In this document: positions 35,580 to 44,689 of the stretch, in pieces
Numbering within the stretch: position 1 is the stretch's first letter
Layout: each line of letters begins with the position of its first letter
Assembly (NCBI GenBank): GCA_017883205.1
Contig: JADGNZ010000016.1
Span: forward strand, 1-64,000
Direction: 5' to 3'
DNA length: 64,000 bases
Origin: Thermoanaerobaculia bacterium
GTDB lineage: Bacteria; Acidobacteriota; Thermoanaerobaculia; Gp7-AA8
Notes under the pieces: model-generated
The model's input: only the letters and a program-made list of their open reading frames with translations
What the model was told of the DNA's origin: nothing
The model's database searches: none
Position numbers and translations under genes: made by a program

Positions 35580-36994
35580 TCGTTCTCCTGCTGCTGGTCG
35601 CGCACATTCGGTCGAACCGCGCGAATAAAGTGGTGCTCTGCATCTCTTCGTGTCTCTTCTACGCGGCATGGGACTTCCGCTACCTCGGACTTCTGTTGCT
35701 GATCAGCGGCATCGACTTCGTGGCGGCGGCCCGGATTCATGAGACGAATGTCTTTTCAAAGCGGCGTTTCTGGTTGGCGCTGAGCATCGTCACGAATCTT
35801 GGAATTCTCGCGTACTTCAAATACGCGGACTTCTTCATCCATTCGCTCAACGGCGTTCTGGGCTCCTACGGCAGAGAGGTTCCGCTGCTGCATGTGTTCC
35901 TTCCTGCCGGCATCAGCTTCTATACCTTCAAGTCGATGAGCTACACGATCGACGTCTACCGTCGTCAGCTCACTCCGGCACGCACGCTGATGGAGTACGC
36001 GATGTTCGTGTCGTTCTTCCCTGACCTGATCGCCGGTCCCATCGTGCGCGCATCGGTATTCATCCCGCAGCTGGACAACCAGATCGGCCCGACGCGGAGC
36101 CGTCTCCAGGAGGGAAGCTCTCTTTTCCTTGTGGGTCTGGGAAAAAAGCTTCTCGTGGCGGATTACATGGGACCCATCGCGGACACAGTCTTCCAGCACC
36201 CCGGCGCCTGGAGCATCGGCATGGCGTGGACCGGACTGATCGCCTACACGATTCAGATCTACTGCGACTTCTCTGGCTACTCGGACATGGCCGTTGGTAC
36301 TGCGCGGATGCTGGGTTACGACCTCCCGCAGAATTTCCGGATGCCTTATCTCTCCGGGGATGTCTCGGAGTTCTGGCGTCGCTGGCACATCACACTGAGT
36401 GAGTGGCTGCGTGACTATTTGTACATTCCACTAGGCGGTAATCGCAAGACACCCTCGCGAACGTATCTCAATCTCATGCTTACGATGATCCTCGGCGGAC
36501 TGTGGCACGGAGCGGGTTTGAACTTCGTTCTCTGGGGCGCGCTGCACGGCGCTGCCCTTTCGATTCATCGGGGATGGAGCCGCATGGGGCTTCGCATGCC
36601 GCGCCGGGCCGGCCAGATTCTCACACTCCTCTTCGTCTCCCTTGCATGGGTGCCGTTCCGCGCGGTCGACGCCGCAACAACCCAAGTGATGTTCCGCCGG
36701 CTCTTCCTGGTCGATGGAAGTGGCAACCACTGGCTTCCTATCGTCGTTCCGGCAGGCCTGATCCTCGTTCTGGCAGGGCACGCCATTGGAGTGTGGATCG
36801 AGAAATCGGACCGGAGCGCGAACTTCGTCCTCAAGGCGTTCGACCTTCAGATCACGGACCATCCTCTGTCAGGGCGCCAACTTGTTTTCGGCATGAGGAC
36901 AGTCAGCGGCGCGTTCCTCGTCTCCACCATCGTGTTGTTAATCGCGCTCTTCGCTGCCACCGAGTCAAGCCCTTTCATCTACTTCCGCTTTTAG
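35543..36994 (+). CDS. MBOAT family O-acyltransferase (AlgI-like)
   Basis: Polytopic membrane protein of 483 residues that moves acetyl groups across the inner membrane onto an exported polysaccharide, as AlgI does in alginate. Motifs: CISSCLFYAAWDFRYLGLLL, GISFYTFKSMSYTIDVYRR, FFPDLIAGPIVRAS, WRRWHITLSEWLRDYLYIPL, and the catalytic His322 in GGLWHGAGLNFVLWGALHG. ATG at 35543 overlaps the SGNH gene whichever frame that gene ends in. Together they form an acetylation module. Confidence 0.95.
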   Translation: MVFSSLRFFVFLIVLLLLVAHIRSNRANKVVLCISSCLFYAAWDFRYLGLLLLISGIDFVAAARIHETNVFSKRRFWLALSIVTNLGILAYFKYADFFIHSLNGVLGSYGREVPLLHVFLPAGISFYTFKSMSYTIDVYRRQLTPARTLMEYAMFVSFFPDLIAGPIVRASVFIPQLDNQIGPTRSRLQEGSSLFLVGLGKKLLVADYMGPIADTVFQHPGAWSIGMAWTGLIAYTIQIYCDFSGYSDMAVGTARMLGYDLPQNFRMPYLSGDVSEFWRRWHITLSEWLRDYLYIPLGGNRKTPSRTYLNLMLTMILGGLWHGAGLNFVLWGALHGAALSIHRGWSRMGLRMPRRAGQILTLLFVSLAWVPFRAVDAATTQVMFRRLFLVDGSGNHWLPIVVPAGLILVLAGHAIGVWIEKSDRSANFVLKAFDLQITDHPLSGRQLVFGMRTVSGAFLVSTIVLLIALFAATESSPFIYFRF

Positions 36995-37062
36995 CCCGCT
37001 GCCCTGTCGCGCGCAAGCCCGGCCGCACCAACAAGGCGATAGCAGGTGACAAGCAGAAAGGA

Positions 37063-37389
37063 TTAGCGCGTCGCCTTCACACGGGACGAGTGATCTCCGG
37101 CAGTCGCAACGACGAAGTCCTCTACCTGCGCGATCGGCCTCGCGCCCGGAAACGCGCGAAGGTCAGCCGGTGAGACAACAACCACATCCCAGGTTTTCGC
37201 CCCGGGCGGGAGTGAGACCCGCCGCCGCCATGGATCACCAGTCGACCGACGGCGGCAGCATCGCCGCTGCGCCGACCGCCAGCGTTCGGAGCCGATTCGT
37301 ACGGACCGGCTCAATCATCATCTGCACAGAGCCATGCTCGATTCTAACTTCAACTGATTCAACCGCTGCCGTGTCGTGGTTCGCTCGAT
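37063..37389 (-). pseudogene. Possible remnant of an unidentified coding region
   Basis: The 395 bp between the MBOAT gene and the next minus-strand gene hold two minus-strand frames with protein-like composition: one ends SVDW and a stop near 37239, and a second, shifted frame continues RRRVSLPPGAKTWDVVVVSP to a TAA at 37063. Read together across a frameshift they would make a C-terminal domain with alternating hydrophobic strands. No family is recognised and no start is evident. It lies downstream of, and on the same strand as, the membrane protein at 37390, so it may be a lost extension of it or of a deleted gene. The remaining bases of the gap show nothing. Confidence 0.35.
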
Positions 37390-39321
37390 TCAATCGGCCG
37401 TGCGAGATCGCTCACTGGAGCGGTAGATCGTCCACGCACCCGAGCGGCTCACGGGAGTCCAGAACTGTGATCGCACGTCCCGCGCAACGACGAGGTAGTC
37501 CGCTTCGCGGGCGATTGCGCTGGCAACGGCCACATTGGCGGGATCGCGCAGGAACGCTGACCAGAGCGCGGCGCGCTGCGACACAGAAGAAACTCCCGGA
37601 GGAGCGAGAAACTGCTCGGTGTATGGCGTCGGAAGCCATGACCGCCGCTCGGCGATCCAGGTCGCAGGAAGCTCGCCGCGAATGGTAAGACCGCCAGGAT
37701 CGACCAAGATCGAGCGCCGCGGTGTGTGATCCCTGATCCAGACGAGGGATCGGTAGTAGTCACCGGGAATCGTTACCCCTCGGGATTCCGAATGCATCAG
37801 CCGGTAGTACGGAAACTGCAAGATGTAGGCGGAGGTCTCGATAACTCCCAAAGCGACCAGAAACGCTGCCGTGATCTTCTGCCAGCGGTCCAGGCTGCCA
37901 CGGAACCACATCTCGATCGTCATCGCGATCAGCGGAGCAAAGGCCACGGCCAGTAGCGAGCCGGTCTTGATCGAGAAGTCCACCTGGCCGGTCGAACTGC
38001 CGGAGATGTAAAGAAACGACGGAATCGCGACCGCCGCGACAATCAGCACGTGAAAGAACGACAGCGCTTTCCGTCCCGCCACGGCCAGCAGTCCCCACAG
38101 CGGCAGCATCCCGAAAGTGACCATTCTCAGAAACTGCCCCCCGTCGAACGCAAACGCTGCGTGGCGTGAGTCGCTGGAGCTCAGCACGTGTATCGCCAGA
38201 AACATCGCTGCCGCCGCTCCCCCCATGACCACGGCCCAGGTAAGCACCAAAAGGGGGCGCGCAATGCGACCGAGCGCAAGCCAGAGGAGCAGTGCTGCGA
38301 CGAGCGCGAAGAGCAGCGTGACGCTGTAGCCGATCACCATCGACAACGCTGCCGTTCCCAGTACCAGGTCGATCGTGCGCCGCTCGCGATTCCAGCGCTC
38401 TACCTGCATCGCCGTGAACAGCGCCAGCACGAGCGCAAAGGTGTTGTTCCCGAACACGATCATGCTGTTGAGCGGCGAGAGCAGGAGATGGTTCCGGGTC
38501 GGCATCGCCAACCACCCGAGTGAAAACCGTGCGCCGATGGTTTGGTAGTAGTAGACGGTGAACGGCGCGAAGAGCGCCACCGCCATCGTTGCCTGCGCAG
38601 TGCGGGGGTCGCTTTGCGGATCGGTCGCCACGACGACCGCAACCAGCGTATGCACCAGCAACGCCGCCGTGAGCAGGTTCACCAGGATCAGAGCATTAAA
38701 CGCGGGGATGGCTACACCGCAGAAGTCCGTCAGAATCGCCGGCAGCGCGAAGTACAGCCAGTGATAGTTGAGGGGGCCGCTATCGGTGACATGCGCCAGC
38801 GGCAACAGCGGCGAGGCTCGCATCGTGGCCAGGATGGACACGAGATTGCCGAAGTCGATGGCGAAGAGCCCGTGAAACACCACGTCGTTGCCGGCGGGAG
38901 CTCCGTATCCGAGCCACGCCAACGCGAATAGAACAGGCAGCACGATCGACACGACGAATCGCGAGCGCCTCCACGCCGGAAGGAGCTCGGCAAGCGTGGT
39001 CCGAAACCGGCCAAACTTCGCCGCGGCGCCCGCGAGAACCACACAGACCACGACGTCCGCGATCGCCGGAGTAACCGGAAGGAGCTTGCGCGCGAAAAAC
39101 CAGGGAACGATCAGGATCACCACCAGTACGCTCGCGGCGGTGAAACGCAGATCAGCGGGCATCGCACGCAGATGAGGAAGGCGCATGACCAGCGCACACG
39201 CGGGAAGGAGAAACGCGCCAACGAAGACGACGAAGACAATCGCGCCGGCGAAGCCGCCGGCAAGATGCACCACGATTGCGGCGTCGAGCAGGACCACGGC
39301 GATGAGGATCAGCTTCTTCAT
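37390..39321 (-). CDS. Large multi-pass membrane protein, GT-C-like
   Basis: Protein of 643 residues with about twelve to fourteen helices and a C-terminal soluble part. Loop residues GNDVVFHGLFAIDFGNL and DSGPLNYHWLYFALPAIL resemble the first and second periplasmic loops of membrane glycosyltransferases, but the DE motif seen in the other GT39-like proteins here is absent. The C-terminal region (ILVDPGGLTIRGELPATWIA onward) looks like the periplasmic part of the same class. Family and substrate are uncertain. It is the last gene of the minus-strand amino-sugar operon, 30 bp after the acetyltransferase. Confidence 0.8.
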   Translation of the reverse strand: MKKLILIAVVLLDAAIVVHLAGGFAGAIVFVVFVGAFLLPACALVMRLPHLRAMPADLRFTAASVLVVILIVPWFFARKLLPVTPAIADVVVCVVLAGAAAKFGRFRTTLAELLPAWRRSRFVVSIVLPVLFALAWLGYGAPAGNDVVFHGLFAIDFGNLVSILATMRASPLLPLAHVTDSGPLNYHWLYFALPAILTDFCGVAIPAFNALILVNLLTAALLVHTLVAVVVATDPQSDPRTAQATMAVALFAPFTVYYYQTIGARFSLGWLAMPTRNHLLLSPLNSMIVFGNNTFALVLALFTAMQVERWNRERRTIDLVLGTAALSMVIGYSVTLLFALVAALLLWLALGRIARPLLVLTWAVVMGGAAAAMFLAIHVLSSSDSRHAAFAFDGGQFLRMVTFGMLPLWGLLAVAGRKALSFFHVLIVAAVAIPSFLYISGSSTGQVDFSIKTGSLLAVAFAPLIAMTIEMWFRGSLDRWQKITAAFLVALGVIETSAYILQFPYYRLMHSESRGVTIPGDYYRSLVWIRDHTPRRSILVDPGGLTIRGELPATWIAERRSWLPTPYTEQFLAPPGVSSVSQRAALWSAFLRDPANVAVASAIAREADYLVVARDVRSQFWTPVSRSGAWTIYRSSERSRTAD

Positions 39322-39351
39322 TCGTGATCCGGCCCGAAGTCGCGCCTTTCG

Positions 39352-39855
39352 TCAGCGCGCCTTCAACCGTGCCGGGACCCCAGCCACGGTGGCGCCGGCG
39401 GGCACGTCGCGCGTCACCACAGCACCGGCACCAACCAACGCGCCTTCTCCGATGGTCACGCCGCCGAGAATGGTCACGCCCGAGCCGATGCTGGCCCTCT
39501 TTCTGACCAGGGTTCGCTCGCACGTCCAATCCTCGCGGGCCTGAAGCGATCCGTCAGGATTCACCGCCTTCGGTCTCCGGTCATTGATGAACATGACGCC
39601 GTGCCCGATGAAGCACTCGTCTTCAATGGTCACGCCTTCGCAGATGAATGTGTGGCTGGAGATCTTGCAGCGCGCGCCGATAAAAGCACCTCGCTGGATC
39701 TCCACGAACGCGCCGATCTGCGATCCGTCTCCGATGCGGCAGCCATAGAGATTGACGAACGAAAAGATCCTAACCCCTTCGCCCAGCTCCACGTCGTCCG
39801 CGAGGCGGATGAAGTTCTCGATGTCGTACTTCGCGTCTCTTTTGGGGTGGCTCAC
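39352..39855 (-). CDS. Left-handed beta-helix N-acetyltransferase (WbpD/WlbB-like)
   Basis: Hexapeptide-repeat acetyltransferase of 167 residues, GTG start at 39855 with GGGAGAAG upstream and a GTGA overlap with the aminotransferase stop. Repeats such as IGDGSQIGAFVEIQRGAFIG and ISSHTFICEGVTIEDECFIG fold the helix; GHGVMFINDRRP then VRKRASIGSGVTILGGVTIG match enzymes that acetylate the 3-amino group of UDP-2-acetamido-3-amino-uronic acid. Together with the aminotransferase and the Gfo/Idh dehydrogenase in this operon a UDP-2,3-diacetamido sugar pathway is likely. A much longer upstream frame is a shadow of the aminotransferase gene. Confidence 0.9.
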   Translation of the reverse strand: MSHPKRDAKYDIENFIRLADDVELGEGVRIFSFVNLYGCRIGDGSQIGAFVEIQRGAFIGARCKISSHTFICEGVTIEDECFIGHGVMFINDRRPKAVNPDGSLQAREDWTCERTLVRKRASIGSGVTILGGVTIGEGALVGAGAVVTRDVPAGATVAGVPARLKAR

Positions 39856-41069
39856 GTTCTTCTCCCTCGATCTTCCGCCAGATCGATGCAGGCTTCGATC
39901 ACGCGCTGTTGCTCGTCGTCCGTCATCCCATGGAACAGAGGGAGAAGTATGGTGTGATCGCGCAGCCATTCGCTCTCGGTCAGACAGCGGCAGGACTGCT
40001 CTGGGCACGGTTTCGGACCGCAAGCCCAGCGCGAGCGGTCCGCATACGCCAGTTCCTGGTGTGCATTGGTGATTCCTCTCTTGCAGGCGATTCCTCTGTC
40101 GAGGAGGTACTGCATCGCTTCGATCTGAGAAATGTCGCTTCCTTCTCGCAGGAACACGGGATAGCTCTGCCAGTTCGAACGCGCCCATGGCTCTTCGGCG
40201 GGCGGCGTGAAGAAGGGGTGATCACGAAACGCATCGCGGTAGCGGTCCGCCCGTTGCCGGCGCTCGGCGACGGTAGCGCTCATGCGCGCGAGCTGCGGCC
40301 GTCCGATCGCGGCCTGCAGATCGGTCATTCGAAAATTGAATGCTGGCTCGACGTAATCCTCGAATACGACCGTTGTAGACCGATGACGCACCGTATCGGG
40401 CACGGTCATTCCGTGCTGGCGCAGCAATCGGAAGCGTGCCGCAAGCGCCTCGTCCGCGGTCGTCAGCATGCCGCCGTCCCCGGTCGTCACGATCTTTCGC
40501 GGGTGGAACGAAAAGCAGGCCACCAGACCGTGGGGACGTCCGATCCGTTCCCACCGTCCTTTCCAATGCACTTCGCTTCCGATCGCACACGCCGCGTCCT
40601 CGACGACCGGCAGCCCGTGACGGGAGGCGATCGCCAAAATGCTGTCGAGATCACACGGGATGCCGATCTGATGAACGCAGAGGATGGCTTTTGTCTGAGG
40701 CGTCAGCGCGGCCTCGAGCGCGCGCGGATCCATCCCCAGTGTCTGGCGTCGAACATCAACGAATACGGGCCGCGCGCCGACCGCGACCACCGAATTCGCG
40801 GTAGCCACGAAGCTGTGGCTGACGGTCACCACGTCGTCTCCCGGCTTCACTCCAACGGCCAGCAGCGCAAGTTGCAGAGCGACCGTACAGTTCGCCACGG
40901 CAACCGCATGATATGCACCGACAGCGGCGGCAAACTCGGATTCGAAGGCCGCCACCTCCGGCCCCTGCGTGACCCAACCGGAACGGATCACGCGCGTGGC
41001 GGCATCGACCTCTTCGTCGCCGAGCGACGGGCGAACGATCGGAACACGAGTGCGGACGGTATCGGTCAT
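39852..41069 (-). CDS. DegT/DnrJ/EryC1/StrS family aminotransferase
   Basis: PLP-dependent sugar aminotransferase of 405 residues that aminates a nucleotide-linked keto sugar. IRSGWVTQGPEVAAFESEFA, NCTVALQLALLAVGV, VVEDAACAIGSE and CFSFHPRKIVTTGDGGML, with the PLP lysine K192, are classic. FNFRMTDLQAAIGRPQL is the later conserved segment. The insert PKPCPEQSCRCLTESEWL near the C-terminus carries three cysteines. Overlaps both neighbours by about 4 bp. Confidence 0.95.
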   Translation of the reverse strand: MTDTVRTRVPIVRPSLGDEEVDAATRVIRSGWVTQGPEVAAFESEFAAAVGAYHAVAVANCTVALQLALLAVGVKPGDDVVTVSHSFVATANSVVAVGARPVFVDVRRQTLGMDPRALEAALTPQTKAILCVHQIGIPCDLDSILAIASRHGLPVVEDAACAIGSEVHWKGRWERIGRPHGLVACFSFHPRKIVTTGDGGMLTTADEALAARFRLLRQHGMTVPDTVRHRSTTVVFEDYVEPAFNFRMTDLQAAIGRPQLARMSATVAERRQRADRYRDAFRDHPFFTPPAEEPWARSNWQSYPVFLREGSDISQIEAMQYLLDRGIACKRGITNAHQELAYADRSRWACGPKPCPEQSCRCLTESEWLRDHTILLPLFHGMTDDEQQRVIEACIDLAEDRGRRT

Positions 41070-42100
41070 TCCCAGTTTTTCACGCGCATCCCCGAGGCTA
41101 GCTGCTCGGCGCGCGCTAATGGTATCGCGCGGAAGCCGGCGACCAGATCAGCGATTCCGCGCTCGGCGGGAACGGAAGGACGAAATCCAAGAGCGCGCTC
41201 CGCCTCGCTCGAGTCAGCCAGGAGCCGCAGTACATCACCCGGCCGCGGCTCGACGTGCTCGATGGGCAGATCGGCGTTTCCAACCACCCGCCGGACCAAC
41301 TCCGCCAGCTCGTTGATGGAGATCTCCCGGCCGGAGCCGGCATTGAATGTACGGCCTTCCACTCCCTTCGCCACCGCGGCAAGAGCGATGGCCGTGGCCG
41401 TATCGTAGACGTGCGTCAGGTCCCGGGTCTGTTCGCCGTCGCCGAAGATGACCAGAGGATGGCCGGTCACTGCCCGAAGGACAAAGCGAGGAAGCACTTC
41501 GCCCGAGTCGCCTTCAAAGTGGGAACGCGGTCCATAGGAATTGAACGGCCGCACGACCACCGTCTGGAATCCGTAGCAGCGGTAAAACGATCGCGCGTAG
41601 CACTCGCCCGCCAGCTTGCTCGATCCATAAATGGTGTGCGGGTCCGTGGGATGGTCCTCCGTCATCGGCACCGACCGCGCCGTCCCATACACCTCCGACG
41701 ACGACACATGGACGACTCGTCCGGCCTTTGCCTGGCGAGCTGCGGCCAGCACGGTCATCGTGCCGCGGGCATTGACGTCCTCGTTCTCGAACGGCGAATG
41801 AATCGAGTGCCTGACCCCGAGACATGCCAGATGAAAAACCGTATCGCCTTCGCGGAGAACACGCACGAGCCGCTCTCCGTCGCGGACGTCGCCCCAGACC
41901 ACTTCCGGCTCTCTCCCAACCTCGCCGCCACAATCGAGGTTTGCGATCGCGCCGGTGGCGAGGTTGTCGAACACGACGACCTCGGCGCCGCTTTTCAGCA
42001 GCAGCCGCGTGAGCGACGACCCGATGAATCCTGCCCCCCCGGTGACGACACAACGTCGTCCGGCCAGGCCGTCAAGCGTTGGAATCTGAAGTTCAGTCAC
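41066..42100 (-). CDS. NAD-dependent sugar epimerase/dehydratase
   Basis: Extended short-chain dehydrogenase of 344 residues. TGGAGFIGSSLTRLL (20-34) binds NAD; VFHLACLGVRHS, HVSSSEVYGTA and Y158-x3-K162 in YGSSKLAGE give the active site; RPFNSYGPRSHFEG and QTRDLTHVYDTA are typical of UDP-sugar 4-epimerases, UDP-xylose synthases and related enzymes. It probably reshapes a UDP-sugar for this operon, but the exact reaction cannot be read. ATGA-type overlaps join it to both neighbouring genes. Confidence 0.93.
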   Translation of the reverse strand: MTELQIPTLDGLAGRRCVVTGGAGFIGSSLTRLLLKSGAEVVVFDNLATGAIANLDCGGEVGREPEVVWGDVRDGERLVRVLREGDTVFHLACLGVRHSIHSPFENEDVNARGTMTVLAAARQAKAGRVVHVSSSEVYGTARSVPMTEDHPTDPHTIYGSSKLAGECYARSFYRCYGFQTVVVRPFNSYGPRSHFEGDSGEVLPRFVLRAVTGHPLVIFGDGEQTRDLTHVYDTATAIALAAVAKGVEGRTFNAGSGREISINELAELVRRVVGNADLPIEHVEPRPGDVLRLLADSSEAERALGFRPSVPAERGIADLVAGFRAIPLARAEQLASGMRVKNWE

Positions 42101-43005
42101 TCGTGTCCTGCCTTTTCCTCGCCCGTCGGAATCATCCTTGCCCCGAGCGCCGCAATCATGAGGCCAGCCAGAAGGATCGTCGATGCTACCAGCCCTGATG
42201 CCGCCAGGACCTTCGCGTTAAGACCGAGCCCGGGAGCGAGCATGGCCAGAGCCAGTTCGCGCACCCCGTAGCCATTGAACGACACGGGAAGCATTGTGGC
42301 GAACGCCGCCACCGCCGCAATGGAGACGAGGGCGGCGGCGGGAGCGTGTACGCCGGTGGCGGCGATTCCAGAGGCAAGGCCTCCCAACGCCAGCAGCTGA
42401 TTGACGGTCGTCCAACCGAGGATCGGTCGGAACGAGCCGGGGATCAGAAGAATGATGATGAAAAGCGCGGCAAGGCACACCACCAGAATCCCGCCCCACC
42501 TCGGGCTCAGGAACAGCAGACTGGATGCGACCGCGATCACCGTCAATACGCCCGCTCCCGCCAGCCTCTCCAGAATCGCCACCTTCGTCAGTCGTCCCAG
42601 CATCGCTTGTCCGTATCCCGCCTCGAAGCCGCGAAGGACGTCGACACCGATTCCTCCCGGAGCGAGAACGACAGCCGCCTGCGCCCTTAGGCTCAGAACC
42701 ATCGCTGCCCGTCGCGCGCGAAGCGGCGAAGCTCTTACGCTTACCAGAACCGCCCTCCAACGTAAGCCCGCGACCATGGCTGCTCCCGCCTGAAGCATCA
42801 CGCCAAGCACCATCGGACCGATCCGGCATCCGCGGAGCACCGCCAGAACTCCGGCGCCGCTAATCCACCAGATCGATGCTCCCAGTGCGATGACTGCCGG
42901 CAGAATGCGAAGCGTCCACCGCCGCAGCGGGCTCGTGCCCGCATTCGTTTCCGTCGAGTGGTCTTCCCCTTCTACACCGGTGTCACGGGCTTCTTTCGCG
43001 AGCAC
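42097..43005 (-). CDS. Flippase-like membrane protein (UPF0104/YbhN type)
   Basis: Membrane protein of about 302 residues with seven to nine helices from the lysylphosphatidylglycerol-synthase transmembrane-like family. VLSLRAQAAVVLAPGGIGVD then VLRGFEAGY, and FATMLPVSFNGYGVREL, match the two conserved loops of that family (GG.G.D..R and P.S..G.G.RE). Members are thought to handle lipid-linked substrates. The GTG at 43005 is chosen; an ATG at 43056 with GGAGAG upstream is a real alternative and would add 17 residues and a larger overlap with the methyltransferase gene. Confidence 0.85.
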   Translation of the reverse strand: MLAKEARDTGVEGEDHSTETNAGTSPLRRWTLRILPAVIALGASIWWISGAGVLAVLRGCRIGPMVLGVMLQAGAAMVAGLRWRAVLVSVRASPLRARRAAMVLSLRAQAAVVLAPGGIGVDVLRGFEAGYGQAMLGRLTKVAILERLAGAGVLTVIAVASSLLFLSPRWGGILVVCLAALFIIILLIPGSFRPILGWTTVNQLLALGGLASGIAATGVHAPAAALVSIAAVAAFATMLPVSFNGYGVRELALAMLAPGLGLNAKVLAASGLVASTILLAGLMIAALGARMIPTGEEKAGHE

Positions 43006-43547
43006 ACGACTCCTTCCAGCCCGGTGTAGGTATACCGGAAGCGGCGCATCGACCATCCATCTCTCTCCGGAAACAACAGCCGATTGTCTGTCTCCGACCG
43101 GACATGCCGCCCTCTGTCCATTCTGCGCAGAAAGTACGGTAACCAGTTCAGGATGGTAGGGCTCGGAAGCACCGCGTCAAACACGGTCGTCCATCCCCCC
43201 TCCCGCGTTGCGCGAATCATAAGTCCGAAACTCCAGACCTCATCGAATACCCCATCGCGAAAGGGCAAGGCATCGGCGGTGCCGACGATCGCCGTTCGTC
43301 CGCGTCCGACGAACGCCTGGGTGTACGACGGAGATGCATCGACACCAACCGGATCGATTTGAAGTTGCTCGAGCAACGATACGGGCCCGCAGCCAACGTC
43401 AAGGACACGGCCCGGGCGAATCCGGTCGCCGCGTTGCCGCAACAGTTGTCGAATGAGCGCCTTCGCTGCTCCCGGCGCGGCGATGAACTGGACAATCTTG
43501 TAAAGCCGCGGATCCTCCAGAAAGTTGAACCACTGCCGGTTGCGCAT
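42972..43547 (-). CDS. SAM-dependent methyltransferase, apparently with an internal deletion
   Basis: Short class I methyltransferase of 191 residues. Motif I is GRVLDVGCGPVSLLEQL, then PVGVDASPSYTQAF, TADALPFRDGVFDEVWSFGL and the late segment GGWTTVFDAVLPSP. Between FGL and REGGWTTVF relatives usually have a helix of about 15-20 residues (a HHL-type segment followed by a conserved helix before RPGG); here only MIRAT remains. The frame is intact across the gap, so an in-frame deletion is suspected, and activity is doubtful. The C-terminal RRFRYTYTGLEGVVC segment is otherwise normal. Confidence 0.8.
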   Translation of the reverse strand: MRNRQWFNFLEDPRLYKIVQFIAAPGAAKALIRQLLRQRGDRIRPGRVLDVGCGPVSLLEQLQIDPVGVDASPSYTQAFVGRGRTAIVGTADALPFRDGVFDEVWSFGLMIRATREGGWTTVFDAVLPSPTILNWLPYFLRRMDRGRHVRSETDNRLLFPERDGWSMRRFRYTYTGLEGVVCSRKKPVTPV

Positions 43548-43561
43548 CGGTCAGGATTGTC

Positions 43562-44689
43562 TCAGGAAACGGCTCTCGACCGGGGAAGCTGTCGGGAAAC
43601 CTCGATGACGGCATCGATGACCTGATCGACATCGGCGTCCGACAGCTCCGGAAACATCGGCAACGAAATCTCCGTGGCAGCCAGCTCCTCAGCCACCGGG
43701 AAGTCGCCCGGCTTGTACCCAAGAAACGCGTAGGCAGGCTGAAGATGCACTGGGCGCGGGTAGTGGACGCCCGTCTGCACCCCCCGCGCTTCGAGCCGCG
43801 CACGGAGCTCGTCTCGTTGGGCGTGGAAGACGGGAAAGATGTGCCAGATCGGCTCCGACCACTCATTCCTCGGCAGGAGAGAAAGACCGTCGGCCAGTTT
43901 CAATCCTTCGAAGTAGCGAGCAGCGATGGCGCGCCGGCGCGCATTCCAGGCGTCCAGATACCGGAGCTTCACCGAAAGCACAGCCCCCTGAAACCCGTCC
44001 ATCCTCCAGTTGAACCCCAACTCGACGTGGTTATGACGCCCCTGCTGCGCATGGTCGCGCAGGCTTCGGACACGATCGGCGATGGCGACGTCGTCAGTCA
44101 TGACCGCCCCACCTTCGCCAAACGCTCCGAGGTTCTTGCCGGGGTAAAAGCTCGTGGCGTTGACGAGGCCGAAGGTGCCGGTTTGGAGTCCTTTGTATTT
44201 CGCGCCGATCGACTGCGCGCAGTCCTCGATGACAGGAACGCCGCGCTCGCCGGCGATCTCCACGATCGGGTCGAGGTCAACAGGCTGGCCGTAAAGGTGG
44301 ACCGGCAGGATGGCTTTTGTCTTCGGGCCGATGGCTTCCGCGAGCTTCGACGGATCCATCCCGCAGGTCGCCCGATCGACATCGACGAACACGGGCCGGG
44401 CGCCAGCATAACTGATCGCCCACGCCGTCGAGATCCAGGTGTGAGGAGCCGTCACTACTTCGTCTCCCGGTGCAACGCCGGCACCGAGCAGCGCCGCGTG
44501 CACGGACGTAGTCCCGGAGTTCACACACACGACCTCGCGGCAACCCAGGTACGCCGCCAACTCCTTTTCGAATCTCGCGACGGCCGGACCATTCGCGAAC
44601 CCCTGGGTGTCGATAACGTTCTCCAGAGCAGCGAGAACTTCCTCGCGAAGGGCAGCTGTCTGCTTCTTCAATGAAAGAAACGGAATCAT
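43562..44689 (-). CDS. DegT/DnrJ/EryC1/StrS family aminotransferase (WbpE/WlbC-like)
   Basis: Second sugar aminotransferase of 375 residues. MIPFLSLKKQTAALREEVLA, VNSGTTSVHAALLGAGVAPG, VIEDCAQSIGA and TSFYPGKNLGAFGEGG with K185 as the PLP lysine resemble the WbpE/WlbC and FdtB group that aminates position 3 of the sugar. With the dehydrogenase (47592) and N-acetyltransferase (39352) it would form the 3-acetamido route. It is 28 percent or less similar in appearance to the aminotransferase at 39852 by eye, so the two probably serve different sugars; this is a visual estimate only. Overlaps the upstream gene by 4 bp. Confidence 0.93.
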   Translation of the reverse strand: MIPFLSLKKQTAALREEVLAALENVIDTQGFANGPAVARFEKELAAYLGCREVVCVNSGTTSVHAALLGAGVAPGDEVVTAPHTWISTAWAISYAGARPVFVDVDRATCGMDPSKLAEAIGPKTKAILPVHLYGQPVDLDPIVEIAGERGVPVIEDCAQSIGAKYKGLQTGTFGLVNATSFYPGKNLGAFGEGGAVMTDDVAIADRVRSLRDHAQQGRHNHVELGFNWRMDGFQGAVLSVKLRYLDAWNARRRAIAARYFEGLKLADGLSLLPRNEWSEPIWHIFPVFHAQRDELRARLEARGVQTGVHYPRPVHLQPAYAFLGYKPGDFPVAEELAATEISLPMFPELSDADVDQVIDAVIEVSRQLPRSRAVS

